From contig NZ_FWWY01000001.1 of the NCBI RefSeq assembly GCF_900176145.1, forward strand, positions 62,001 through 126,000: a stretch of DNA of 64,000 bases, given 5' to 3'. This stretch comes from Sulfobacillus thermosulfidooxidans DSM 9293. Lineage in GTDB: Bacteria > Bacillota > Sulfobacillia > Sulfobacillales > Sulfobacillaceae. This document shows, piece after piece, positions 9,472 through 17,863 of this stretch. Under the pieces are notes generated by a model, which saw nothing but the letters and a program-made list of their open reading frames with translations, did no database searches and was not told the DNA's origin. A program made the position numbers and the translations under genes. The first letter of the stretch is position 1. Each line of letters opens with the position of its first letter.

Positions 9472-9761
9472 GATCTGTGTACTCCCCTCCGTGACGATGT
9501 TTATGGTTGGAAAAATCCTGCTGTATATGTATTCGTTATCCTATGTGGATAGTTACCCGGAATTTTCCATTAGGACCTGATCCCATCGTCAACCAAGCAC
9601 CGGGCATGTTAGCATGACTAAGAACAACAAACGTACCCACATTGAATGTCACGCTTAGATCATCTAGAAAAAGGCTGGGGCATTCAAAATGGCATCGATC
9701 CCCGTGAGTATGCCATAGGGATTTAAAGATTAACTCAAGACCTTAAGGGAGGGAAACCGCG
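9472..9761. other. Intergenic region between divergent genes
   Basis: This 290-base gap separates the CoxG-like gene (minus) from a small plus-strand gene. It must hold both promoters, but I see no convincing -35/-10 pair or operator and no open frame worth reporting. Confidence 0.4.
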
Positions 9762-10043
9762 ATGAAAATTCTGGGAGTCGAACAAATGCTCGAGCAAAAA
9801 TTTGAATCATTTCTTGAACCGCGTATTGATGAATGGTTTCGCAAATATTTGGAATCTCCCAAGGGAGAAGCCATGATTTCCAAAATTTTGGCCGACGTGA
9901 TGATGTCTTGGATGAAGCCTGGAGCAGGAGAAGAACGCACCTATCTCGAAAGTGTGGTTCTTGATTTAGTCGGGCGCATGAAAAACAACCCAGGATTTCG
10001 GGAACGCCTTTTAGCGGTAATGTCCCAAAAAAGCGTTGAATAG
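9762..10043 (+). CDS. Small orphan protein, unknown function
   Basis: A 93-residue, soluble, probably all-helical protein (MKILGVEQMLEQKFESFLEPR...). No family was recognised. It is judged real because a GGGAGGG site lies about ten bases upstream of the ATG and because composition is protein-like (alternating charged and hydrophobic residues, a mid-protein GEAMISKILADVMMSW helix). It converges with the polysaccharide deacetylase gene, whose stop lies two bases beyond. It has no signal peptide or membrane segment. Confidence 0.6.
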   Translation: MKILGVEQMLEQKFESFLEPRIDEWFRKYLESPKGEAMISKILADVMMSWMKPGAGEERTYLESVVLDLVGRMKNNPGFRERLLAVMSQKSVE

Positions 10044-10044
10044 C

Positions 10045-11295
10045 TTATGCGCGCCTGGGGTTTGAAGACCGAAGATATCGGCTCATTAAGGTATCCCGAT
10101 CCATAAGCAGTAAAACGGGCTTCAGCCGCAGAAATCGTTTTAAGGTACTCCACCCATCCGCGTGGTAAATGGCCATAAGAATTATGAGATAAAACCACAT
10201 AGACCATTTACGTGTGCCCGAAACGGGAATACGATCAAATCCTAGTTTCTCAATAGCGCTTGACGCATCTAATAAGGTGATTCCTCCGACTACAACGATG
10301 TCCTGGTATTTTTCACTCTCTGCCACAAAATTTGCCAGATCTGTTAAACTGCGTAACACAGCGTGAAAAGCGCGCAATCCCCCAGCCCGACTGGAACTCA
10401 GCTGAGATAAGGCGGGATTGCCAAAATGAATTTCACCCATCCATTGTCCCCGCGATATAATTCGCCCAGTAGATAATACCGCCGGCTTGAAGGGGTATTT
10501 GATCAAACCTAAACGTAATACCGGATCACCACCTAACGAAGAGGGGATCGTGTCAATGTCCCACTGCCGTGTAAACCTAATTTCCCACCAGGTCCACCAA
10601 CGCCGGAGTTCGGATTTTTCCTGGTCCAGTTCAGAAATAGTAACCGGATTAAGGCCCAGGTTGCGTACCTTATCGATGATGGGTCCCAAGGCTTGCACCG
10701 TGGCCTCACGGTTTCCCCCGGCATCATGCATCACGACGATGGCACCGGGATGAGCTAATTGAACAACATCATGTTCAATCGTTTGTGCTGTTTTTCCGGC
10801 TTTCCAGTCATCTGGAGCAATAGTCCACAAAACCCGTCGCAAACCTAGACGTTGAGCAATTATCCATGTCATCAAATTGTGATGTCCCCAAGGAGGACGA
10901 TAAGACACTGGCCGTACACCAGCAATCGCTTCTATGGTATCCAATCCATGCTGGATTTCACGGTATACGCTCCATGGCCAAAATAGATACATGGACCGGT
11001 GCTGATAGCCATGTAATCCGATTTCATGGCCATCGCGAACCATCTCGTGTAGTAACTCGGGATAATGTCGGGCACGTTCGGCTACCACAAAAAACGTCGC
11101 ATGAGCATTGTGAGTGCGGAGGACTTCAAGAATTTTCGGAGTATCTGGACCCGGACCATCATCAAAAGTCAACGCGATTTGATGATGATCGCGTGTACCC
11201 AACATCGCTTTCCATTGTAAATGGTGCCAAATGAGATCAGGCAACAGATAAAAGATAGCCCATAGAAATACAATGCCGCCAAGAACTCCCCACAT
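10045..11295 (-). CDS. Polysaccharide deacetylase with extra C-terminal domain
   Basis: 416 residues. After one N-terminal membrane segment comes a NodB-type deacetylase domain: motif 1 LTFDDGPGPDT, motif 2 HEIGLHGYQHRSM, and motif 3 around YRPPWGHHN (about residues 40-240). This family removes N-acetyl groups from peptidoglycan, chitin-like or other glycans. The C-terminal 170 residues form a second domain, ending in a hydrophobic segment and a basic tail, that recalls the YkoP-type domain of Bacillus; that match is from memory and tentative. It is the last gene of an operon with a UgtP-like glycosyltransferase and an MFS protein, 24 bases after the MFS stop. ATG at 11295 has AAGGAG upstream. 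Confidence 0.85.
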   Translation of the reverse strand: MWGVLGGIVFLWAIFYLLPDLIWHHLQWKAMLGTRDHHQIALTFDDGPGPDTPKILEVLRTHNAHATFFVVAERARHYPELLHEMVRDGHEIGLHGYQHRSMYLFWPWSVYREIQHGLDTIEAIAGVRPVSYRPPWGHHNLMTWIIAQRLGLRRVLWTIAPDDWKAGKTAQTIEHDVVQLAHPGAIVVMHDAGGNREATVQALGPIIDKVRNLGLNPVTISELDQEKSELRRWWTWWEIRFTRQWDIDTIPSSLGGDPVLRLGLIKYPFKPAVLSTGRIISRGQWMGEIHFGNPALSQLSSSRAGGLRAFHAVLRSLTDLANFVAESEKYQDIVVVGGITLLDASSAIEKLGFDRIPVSGTRKWSMWFYLIILMAIYHADGWSTLKRFLRLKPVLLLMDRDTLMSRYLRSSNPRRA

Positions 11296-11319
11296 ACGAC
11301 TTCTCCTTCATTCACGATT

Positions 11320-12489
11320 TTAGCTTTGTATTTTCTCTTTCAGCGGGAAAGATGCATAAAAAGATCCCATAATTAATAAAATGACCGCTGAAGCCACAAA
11401 GGGTAACCAAATTTGTACAGAAAAAAGACGAGTGCCAACAATAGGTCCGACCGACATACCCAATCCTTCGACGGTCATAAAGACGCCCCATAACCACCCT
11501 TCAATTTCTTTAGGTATCAATCCAGCTAAAAAGGCGTTCCATGACGGAAGAATCATCGCATAGGACAGACCTAGTATGCCCCCGAAAATCGTGAGTTCGA
11601 AGAACTCTCGAAAAAACGCAATCCCCAATAACGCTATGCCAGCAATAAAAAAACCTCCCACTAAAGGAACCCGTAATCCAAAACGATCCGTAATTTTCCC
11701 CATGGGCACCAAAAGCAAAACGGTAAAAGCCCCACTTCCGAGCAGTAATTCGGCAAATTGTAAATGACTTAAGTGTAATACGCGTGTGGTAAAAGGCTGT
11801 AAGATCGGAAGCATAAGACCTAAAGTCATATTTTGCACAAAAGTTCCGGGGATCACCCAGCGAAAACGCCATAACGTGTGCCACAAATGTCGAGCTTTCG
11901 GTTGATGATGATGCAGTTGAATCAACCGCGGATCTGCTATCCAAATGGTTACCGCGAAGGCTACCACATCTGCGGCAATTAAGACTAAAAATGCTGTCCG
12001 GTCTCGCCCACCTAAGAGAAAATTAATGAGTACAGGGCCTAATCCGGAACCCGTTAGCCAGGCAGCAAAAACCAGTCCCATCATGGATGCCCGCCGTTCG
12101 GGCTCGGTAAGACGATTTGTGCCAGTAACCACCGCAGGCCAGTGAGTTGCTGTCCCCACTCCTAATAAGGCAACAAACACGATAATCATGGCCGGATGCC
12201 GGGTGTTCATCGCTCCGATCAAAGATAAACATTCAATTGCCAAGCCCATGGTCAAAACACGGGGCACACCAATGTGATCGACCAGCCATCCCGCTGGCCC
12301 ACGAAACACGGTATCTAAGAAATAATGGCTCGATAAGGCCCATCCCACGATAGTCAAGGACGCCCCTAAAGGCCCTGTGACATAGGCAGGCAACAACGAA
12401 ATGATTAATGCCCCTCGTGCAAATTCAGCGAGTCCCAATGCAATTAACAATAAAGACTGAGGAAGCGACAAATGATTACGCTGGAGCAT
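11320..12489 (-). CDS. MFS transporter, possible glycolipid flippase (LtaA-like position)
   Basis: This 389-residue protein has about twelve membrane segments, with the MFS loop motif GWLVDHIGVPRVL between helices 2 and 3 and GKITDRFGLRVPLVGG between helices 8 and 9. Its gene overlaps the end of the glycosyltransferase gene by 14 bases, with GAGGAAG as binding site. In Staphylococcus, the glucosyltransferase gene ypfP is followed by ltaA, an MFS glycolipid flippase for lipoteichoic acid anchors. The same order here suggests, but does not prove, that this protein flips the glycolipid made by its neighbour. A drug exporter is the alternative. Confidence 0.82.
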   Translation of the reverse strand: MLQRNHLSLPQSLLLIALGLAEFARGALIISLLPAYVTGPLGASLTIVGWALSSHYFLDTVFRGPAGWLVDHIGVPRVLTMGLAIECLSLIGAMNTRHPAMIIVFVALLGVGTATHWPAVVTGTNRLTEPERRASMMGLVFAAWLTGSGLGPVLINFLLGGRDRTAFLVLIAADVVAFAVTIWIADPRLIQLHHHQPKARHLWHTLWRFRWVIPGTFVQNMTLGLMLPILQPFTTRVLHLSHLQFAELLLGSGAFTVLLLVPMGKITDRFGLRVPLVGGFFIAGIALLGIAFFREFFELTIFGGILGLSYAMILPSWNAFLAGLIPKEIEGWLWGVFMTVEGLGMSVGPIVGTRLFSVQIWLPFVASAVILLIMGSFYASFPLKEKIQS

Positions 12490-13711
12490 TGGCTTCCTCA
12501 GTTCGCAAGGCTAAATAGATATGTTTTGCCACAATTTGAGCCGCATCGGGATGACCTAAACTTCTTGCTTGATGAGCCATGGCTTTAAGTTCCCATGGAT
12601 GTTCTAACAAATGCGTAACAATCTCCCCCAAATCCTCTTCCGTGTGCGCCCTTCGGCCCGCACCATTTCGCACCAAAAATTCCGCATTGGCATCTTCTTG
12701 CCCCGGGATGGGCCGATAAATGACTGTAGGTAATCCCCGGCACAGTGATTCGGTAGTTGTTAATCCTCCTGCTTTGCTAATCAAAAGCGACGATATCGCC
12801 ATTAATTCATGCACGTTATTGACATAGCCTAGTACGACCATCGGATTACGGGCCTGTTGTTCATATTGTTTAGCTAATGTCAAACGCAATTCTTCGTGCC
12901 CTGCAATCACAATCGTCGTATGCTTTGCTGGAACATGATCAAGAATCTTTAAAACTTGAACATATTCGGCAATGGGCATATACGCGCCTCCCATAAACAA
13001 GATAATGGGAAGATTATCATCGATATGAAGGCTTTGCCTGACCGCATGCTCGTCAACCGTTTCTTGAAAACGTTCATCAACAGGAATACCCGATACAATA
13101 ATTTTACTGGGATCAATGTGACGGTCTAATAATTCTTGGCGCATATCCTCACTACCAACAAAATACATATCGACGGCCGGGTGTATCCATTGTGTATGCA
13201 CACTATAATCGGTCATGACTACATAGTTAATGGCATCAAGTTTACCCTGCTGCTTGAGTGTCGAAACGACACCCGCAGCGGTAGGATAGGTAGAAACAAT
13301 GAGTTTTGGCGGCATATCTTTCAATGCCGAATAAAATCGCTTGATGCCAATGTGATTAATCATGCGCTGAGTTCTTGACAATGGATCAATATTCTGTGTC
13401 GACGTATAAAACCATCGCCACAATGATGGCGCACGCCGAACGCTGGTTAAATAACCCCACCGGATGAGATTATCAAGGCCAGGATTCACAAAACGGTAAT
13501 AATCCAAAATTCCTAGCCGTAATTGACTATCCATCATTAATAATTGCAAAGCAATAGCCTTTGCCGCACGTAAATGGCCATCCCCGTATCTGGCCGCTAA
13601 TATCATAATTTCGGGATGGAGGCTCAAAGTTGCATCATGGTGGTTTGCTAACCAGTCAATCCAGTCGGCAGACTGTTTAACATCTGTGCCTGAAGCGGGC
13701 ACCATGTCCAT
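12476..13711 (-). CDS. UgtP/MGDG-synthase-like diacylglycerol glycosyltransferase
   Basis: 411 residues. The N-terminal domain begins with ILAARYGDGHLRAAKAIALQL, which matches the MGDG-synthase N-terminal signature (G-GH-RAA-A). The C-terminal domain is a GT28-type nucleotide-sugar binding fold with LFMGGAY, VVLGYVNNVHELMA and a SKAGGLTTTESLCRGLP motif. Such enzymes add a hexose to diacylglycerol to make membrane glycolipids. ATG at 13711 follows GGAGGTG. It heads a three-gene operon with an MFS protein and a polysaccharide deacetylase, which fits cell-envelope glycolipid assembly. The sugar donor cannot be read from sequence. Confidence 0.85.
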   Translation of the reverse strand: MDMVPASGTDVKQSADWIDWLANHHDATLSLHPEIMILAARYGDGHLRAAKAIALQLLMMDSQLRLGILDYYRFVNPGLDNLIRWGYLTSVRRAPSLWRWFYTSTQNIDPLSRTQRMINHIGIKRFYSALKDMPPKLIVSTYPTAAGVVSTLKQQGKLDAINYVVMTDYSVHTQWIHPAVDMYFVGSEDMRQELLDRHIDPSKIIVSGIPVDERFQETVDEHAVRQSLHIDDNLPIILFMGGAYMPIAEYVQVLKILDHVPAKHTTIVIAGHEELRLTLAKQYEQQARNPMVVLGYVNNVHELMAISSLLISKAGGLTTTESLCRGLPTVIYRPIPGQEDANAEFLVRNGAGRRAHTEEDLGEIVTHLLEHPWELKAMAHQARSLGHPDAAQIVAKHIYLALRTEEANAPA

Positions 13712-14225
13712 CCATTCACCTCCAGCCTGCGCTCGTGAGCGACATAATGTGTTCTATCTCAAATGTACGATACCATGGACGCCAAAAAGTGGCTAGTCTG
13801 CCACAAAACCGATAGCATTTCCATAGAATATGTGTATGCGACTTCTTAAGCCAGGTTGTCAGCCATTTTCTCTCGCCATGATGTTCAGCCACACGGATTT
13901 TTTTCGACTCCCCTATATCGTCATCATGTTCTTCGCCCTTGATACTGTTCTGTGCTGTCCCAAATTTCATATGTTACCACAAATATTTAACGGATTTTCT
14001 AACACGCCTATCCTCATGGGAATAAAGTATAATTTTTCATCGGTGAAACGCCTTTTATTACCACATTCTCGGGCTATACAATGGTGCTGAGTCTCTCCCC
14101 ATAAAAGATTTCTATAAAATAAAATGAAAATAACATGAGATGTTCAGTTGCGAATGATTTTGGCAAGACAGTACTATAGCGGTACGTAATTTGGATGCCA
14201 TCTGGAAGGCGGTCGAAATGAGAGC
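13712..14225. other. Divergent intergenic region of about 514 bases
   Basis: The stretch lies between the glycosyltransferase (minus) and yigZ (plus). Short overlapping open frames (13716-13970 minus, 13830-14090 plus) have no recognisable content and I do not call them. The region is AT-rich near 14030-14140. No clear promoter or RNA structure was identified. Confidence 0.4.
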
Positions 14226-14843
14226 ATGAATGCAGTCATACACGGAGATTGGACAGAGATCACGGTGCGCCATTCACGATTTATCAGCCGCGCATTTTAC
14301 TGTCCTTCTTCGCAAACCTTTGAGCAAATTCTTCATCATGCCACAGAACATTGGCCCAAAGCGACTCATTACGTGTGGGCCTATATCATCAAGCCCGGGG
14401 TCGAGCGAATGACCGATGACGGTGAACCAACAGGCACCGCGGGTCCCCCAACACTCAATCTGCTTCAAAAGCGTCATTTGATTCAAACCGCCATTGTCAC
14501 CGTCCGGTACTTCGGCGGCATCAAGTTAGGCACGGGCGGCTTGGTTCATGCCTACCAAGACGCAGCAGCCAACGCATTGTCCCATGCCCAATTGGGGCAT
14601 GAAGAAGATGTGATGACTGTCATCCTTGATATTCCCTATTCAGAATGGGGTCGGACGGAAAATTTTCTTATGACAAAAAACATTTCATACAATGTCAATT
14701 TTCAAGATAATGTTCACGTAGAGTGTGATATCCCCACCACGACATCAACGTCTATCCTTAACACATTACGTAATGATGTGGCTCCCCATCTGCGTGTTCA
14801 TCAAGCGCAACAACGAACAGCTATTGTTCCCAATATTATCTGA
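14226..14843 (+). CDS. yigZ: YigZ/IMPACT family protein
   Basis: 205 residues with the UPF0029 N-terminal signature: SRFISRAFYCPS, then KATHYVWAYII, the strongly conserved DDGEPTGTAGPP and TVRYFGGIKLGTGGLVHAYQDAA. A short ferredoxin-like C-terminal domain follows. The molecular function of the family is not settled; relatives bind ribosomes or regulate translation (yeast IMPACT) and YigZ structures suggest nucleic-acid binding. It stands alone on the plus strand between the glycolipid operon and the thi operon. Confidence 0.9.
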   Translation: MNAVIHGDWTEITVRHSRFISRAFYCPSSQTFEQILHHATEHWPKATHYVWAYIIKPGVERMTDDGEPTGTAGPPTLNLLQKRHLIQTAIVTVRYFGGIKLGTGGLVHAYQDAAANALSHAQLGHEEDVMTVILDIPYSEWGRTENFLMTKNISYNVNFQDNVHVECDIPTTTSTSILNTLRNDVAPHLRVHQAQQRTAIVPNII

Positions 14844-15245
14844 AAATCTTAACCTCACCGTCCTACAGGGCAGAGTTCAGGCCCTATGCCTTAATCCTCC
14901 CTGAACTCACAAGCCCCCCGGGCGAATCGGCTGATGCATCCTTTGTCGAGGATGGTCACCGCACTAAGTCCATCGTGATGCGCCTGATAGCTATAAGCAC
15001 GCTAGTATGGGCTGATCACATTCCCGGCGAAAGGCGTGAAGGGCGCGGTGCCAGATTCGCAGACAATATGATGCCACGTTTGAGCGAACACGGTGGGGTG
15101 GCAGTTTCTGCTCTACGAGTGATTTTTGTCAGATCAGCTGTACACGCTCCCTGTTGCATCAACTCAACCACCGAGCAACCAGGAAGTGTCGGTTGAGCGC
15201 TACGGCGCGTTTGATCAATACTGGACTCCGGAATATGTCCAATAT
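14844..15245 (-). other. Gene-poor stretch, possible decayed IS200/IS605-type end
   Basis: On the minus strand, the segment near 14860-14935 has a hairpin (GGGC and GCCC arms around 14870-14895) just after a short open frame, followed by a 'GACGGTGAGG' end. This layout recalls the transposon right end that follows tnpB genes. Upstream sequence to 15200 does not give a readable transposase. The call is weak: I see a pattern, not a match. Confidence 0.22.
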
Positions 15246-15869
15246 TTATTGACCATCATAGGGAGCCAATAGCTCTTCACACGCTTGTTTTTTATCCGGT
15301 GCATGCATTACCGCTGAAATCACAGCAATGCCGTGAACACCCACACGCCAAACCTGATCCACGTTATTTTGATTAATGCCGCCAATCGCCACAACAGGAG
15401 CTATCGTATTGGCGACTTGAGTCAATTTCTTTGTATGGTCTATTCCTAAAGGTTCTCCCGCATCCCTTTTGCTTAATGTCGCAAAGACCGGTCCCAGTCC
15501 GAAATAGTCAGGAGGACAATTCTTGGCTCCCATAATCTCTTGCAAGGAGCTGACAGACAATCCGACAAGCATTGATGGTGCGAGTTTGCGCACAATTGCC
15601 ACAGGCATGTCATCTTGTCCGACATGGACACCATCGGCCTCTAAGGCTAAAGCGATATCAACACGATCATTGACAATAAATGTGAGGCGAAATTGCTGAC
15701 AGAGTTCTTTCACAACCTGTCCATAATCCAATAATTCCCGGGTTGTGGCCGATTTCGCCCGCAACTGAATGACACTTGCTCCTCCCTCAGCCATTTGCTT
15801 CATGTTTTCCGGTAAGGATTCACGCGACATTTGCACAGGATCTATGAGCACATGTAATTGGAGATTCAT
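15246..15869 (-). CDS. thiE: Thiamine-phosphate synthase
   Basis: About 207 residues forming a TIM barrel. Motifs: VIQLRAKSATTRELLDYG, FIVNDRVDIALALEADGVHVGQDDMP, YFGLGPVFATLSK and VAIGGINQNNV, all diagnostic of ThiE. The enzyme joins HMP-pyrophosphate and the thiazole phosphate to make thiamine phosphate. The start is ATG at 15869, which overlaps the thiD stop codon as ATGA; an upstream in-frame ATG at 15893 lies inside thiD. It is the last gene of the thi operon. Thiazole synthesis genes are not present here, so this operon may handle salvage or only the late steps. Confidence 0.94.
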   Translation of the reverse strand: MNLQLHVLIDPVQMSRESLPENMKQMAEGGASVIQLRAKSATTRELLDYGQVVKELCQQFRLTFIVNDRVDIALALEADGVHVGQDDMPVAIVRKLAPSMLVGLSVSSLQEIMGAKNCPPDYFGLGPVFATLSKRDAGEPLGIDHTKKLTQVANTIAPVVAIGGINQNNVDQVWRVGVHGIAVISAVMHAPDKKQACEELLAPYDGQ

Positions 15870-16657
15870 AGACGATTCTCCGGAAAATGCCATAAGGGAC
15901 CATGCCCATGGCCCAAAGATGGAGCCTCTAAAATAGCTTGAGTCACATAGTTCTTGGCTTGGATTACGGACTTGGGCACATCGTGTCCTTGAGAAAGACC
16001 GGCAGCAATCGCACTAGATAATGTACAACCGGTACCGTGAGTGTTCACCGTATTTACACGAGGCGCCTCGAGCCATAATTCTTCATGCTGAGACACGAGC
16101 AAATCATTGGCGGGATAGCCGTCCAAATGCCCTCCCTTGACGAGCACGTAGGGGACACCATATTGGAGCAACGCCGTGCCGGCGCTACGCATATCTTCAG
16201 GAGAACGAATAATCCGACCCGTTAAGGCTTCCGCCTCAGGAAGATTTGGTGTAATAACTGTAGCAAGCGGGAGCAATTGTTCACGCATTTGATTTTCTGC
16301 CCCAGGACTTAACAACGATGTCCCTCCCTTTGCCCGCATGACCGGATCTAATACCACCGGAATATCGGGATAATGGCGCAATCGATCGACTACCGCATCA
16401 ATGATGTCTGCAGAAAAGAGCATGCCAATTTTAATGGCATCAACTCCTAAATCGCGAATTACCACATCAATTTGTTGTGCCACAACGTCGGGATCGATTG
16501 CGACGATTCGATATACTCCCATCGTATCTTGAACTGTCACAGCGGTAATCGCGGACATGCCATAGACTGAAAAGGCGGAAAAGGTTTTTAAATCGGCTTG
16601 AATGCCGGCTCCGCCTCCGGAATCCGATCCAGCAATGGTTAGAGCTCTGGCAACCAT
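15866..16657 (-). CDS. thiD: Hydroxymethylpyrimidine/phosphomethylpyrimidine kinase
   Basis: About 263 residues of the ribokinase-like fold. The start MVARALTIAGSDSGGGAGIQADLKTF is the classic ThiD N-terminus; VLDPVMRAKGG and VNTHGTGCTLSSAIAAGLSQG (anion hole and catalytic aspartate region) follow. It phosphorylates HMP twice to HMP-PP, the substrate of ThiE. The ATG at 16657 overlaps the upstream stop as TAATG, so the three genes are coupled. Confidence 0.95.
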   Translation of the reverse strand: MVARALTIAGSDSGGGAGIQADLKTFSAFSVYGMSAITAVTVQDTMGVYRIVAIDPDVVAQQIDVVIRDLGVDAIKIGMLFSADIIDAVVDRLRHYPDIPVVLDPVMRAKGGTSLLSPGAENQMREQLLPLATVITPNLPEAEALTGRIIRSPEDMRSAGTALLQYGVPYVLVKGGHLDGYPANDLLVSQHEELWLEAPRVNTVNTHGTGCTLSSAIAAGLSQGHDVPKSVIQAKNYVTQAILEAPSLGHGHGPLWHFPENRL

Positions 16658-17724
16658 TAGGCTTGACCCCCTTGAGCTAAACGACCAAAGGCAGCCCAAA
16701 ATGGATCAATCCGCGGATGCTCCAACGGTATGCGTTTGCCCTGCCTTTCGCGCCACATACCTTCTGATGCATCGCGCATTTCGCCTATCACCGATACGTC
16801 AATATGACGCGCTGCCAGTGCGGCCATTACCTTATCAACAGCATGGGGTTTCACGGTCAACAGTAATGTGCCTTCACTAATCGAAATCAAGGGGTCAATT
16901 CCCGTTAAGGTACAAATGGCTTGCGTCTCAGGACGGACAATAATCTTGTCATCTTGCAAAACAACTCCGAGATTCGAAGCTTCTGCAATTTCGTAGACTC
17001 CCCCTATCACCCCGCACTCAGTAGCGTCATGCATGGCCGTTACCCCGTCTGAACGAACCCCTTGTTCCGCTGCAATTCGAGCGTCCTCTACCACCGTCAT
17101 GTGATCAAATAGCGCATCGGCTTGTTTCCAAATGTCCTCCCCAACATGTTGTCGAATATAATCGGGAAAGGTTGCCGCAAAAAGACCGGTAGCTTCTATG
17201 GCTGCTCCTTTGGTGCACAATACCATATCGCCTTTTTCGGCCATACCGGTGGTGATGTAACGATCTTCCGGACCGATACTCATCACCGTAGCGCCCCCCA
17301 CCATGGGATATTCGCAGCCTTCATAACGCGCTGTGTGTCCGGAGATAACCGCAATCCCCAATTGTTGGCAGGTATGAGCAAAGGCTGTCCAAAGCTTCTC
17401 AAATTCGGCTGTAGTTATACTCAAAGGAAGATTTAAATCCACTGTCATTAAAGACGGCGGCAAGCCTGATGTAGCGGCATCAGATGCTAGAATATGGACG
17501 GCAAACCATGCAGCCCTCTCCCAGCCATAAGCGGGTACAATAAAAACAGGATCGGTGGTTGTCGCCATAACCGTCCCCGGGGCAACCCTCGTTATTGCGA
17601 TGTCCACTCCTGACTGTGGTCCGACAAGCACTTCAGGTCTTTTCTCGCCCAAATTGGGATAAACATAATCTTGAAATACTTCCGGTGAAATTTTTCCAAT
17701 AATCGGAAGTTCTGAGCTTGGCAA
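16657..17724 (-). CDS. AIR-synthase-related (PurM/HypE/ThiL-like) protein in thi operon
   Basis: 355 residues. An N-terminal ATP-binding PurM domain has TTTDPVFIVPAYGWERAAWFAVHILASDAATSGLPP, where aspartates match positions used by ThiL and HypE. The C-terminal part has TAMHDATECGVIGGVYEIAEASNLGV in place of the ThiL 'DISDGL' motif. It is therefore a divergent member, not a standard ThiL, SelD or HypE. First gene of an operon with thiD and thiE, so a role as thiamine-phosphate kinase is attractive but inferred. The start is TTG at 17724 with AAGGAGGGG eight bases upstream. A stable hairpin lies in its leader. Confidence 0.75.
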   Translation of the reverse strand: MPSSELPIIGKISPEVFQDYVYPNLGEKRPEVLVGPQSGVDIAITRVAPGTVMATTTDPVFIVPAYGWERAAWFAVHILASDAATSGLPPSLMTVDLNLPLSITTAEFEKLWTAFAHTCQQLGIAVISGHTARYEGCEYPMVGGATVMSIGPEDRYITTGMAEKGDMVLCTKGAAIEATGLFAATFPDYIRQHVGEDIWKQADALFDHMTVVEDARIAAEQGVRSDGVTAMHDATECGVIGGVYEIAEASNLGVVLQDDKIIVRPETQAICTLTGIDPLISISEGTLLLTVKPHAVDKVMAALAARHIDVSVIGEMRDASEGMWRERQGKRIPLEHPRIDPFWAAFGRLAQGGQA

Positions 17725-17751
17725 AAGCAGCCCCTCCTTTGACGCACGAAA

Positions 17752-17788
17752 AACAAGACATTCTTAATAACACCTCGAATGCCTTGTT
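17752..17788 (-). promoter_or_regulatory. Leader hairpin before the thi operon
   Basis: Two 12-base arms (17752-17763 and 17777-17788) are complementary at 11 of 12 positions and pair fully in RNA with one G-U, around a 13-base loop. The element lies about 30 bases before the TTG start. There is no T-tract after it, so it is not a simple terminator; it may be an operator or a structured 5' leader. It does not match the TPP riboswitch, whose CUGAGA core is missing. Confidence 0.6.
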
Positions 17789-17863
17789 GCTGTGTCATTA
17801 ACAATATAGTGTTATCATATCACCAATTTCGTGGCACCTATTTCTCATTTTTCCATGTCATGG

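Noticed and set aside
13716..14090. Two opposing frames of 84-86 codons
   Set aside because: Overlapping, poor starts and no content I can name.
16657..17724. SelD (selenophosphate synthetase), suggested by tRNA-Sec in the window
   Set aside because: The protein lacks the SelD N-terminal Cys/Sec-G-G-C-K-region and sits with thi genes.
17725..17860. TPP riboswitch before the thi operon
   Set aside because: The CUGAGA core and the conserved pyrophosphate-binding part were not found; only a hairpin is present.
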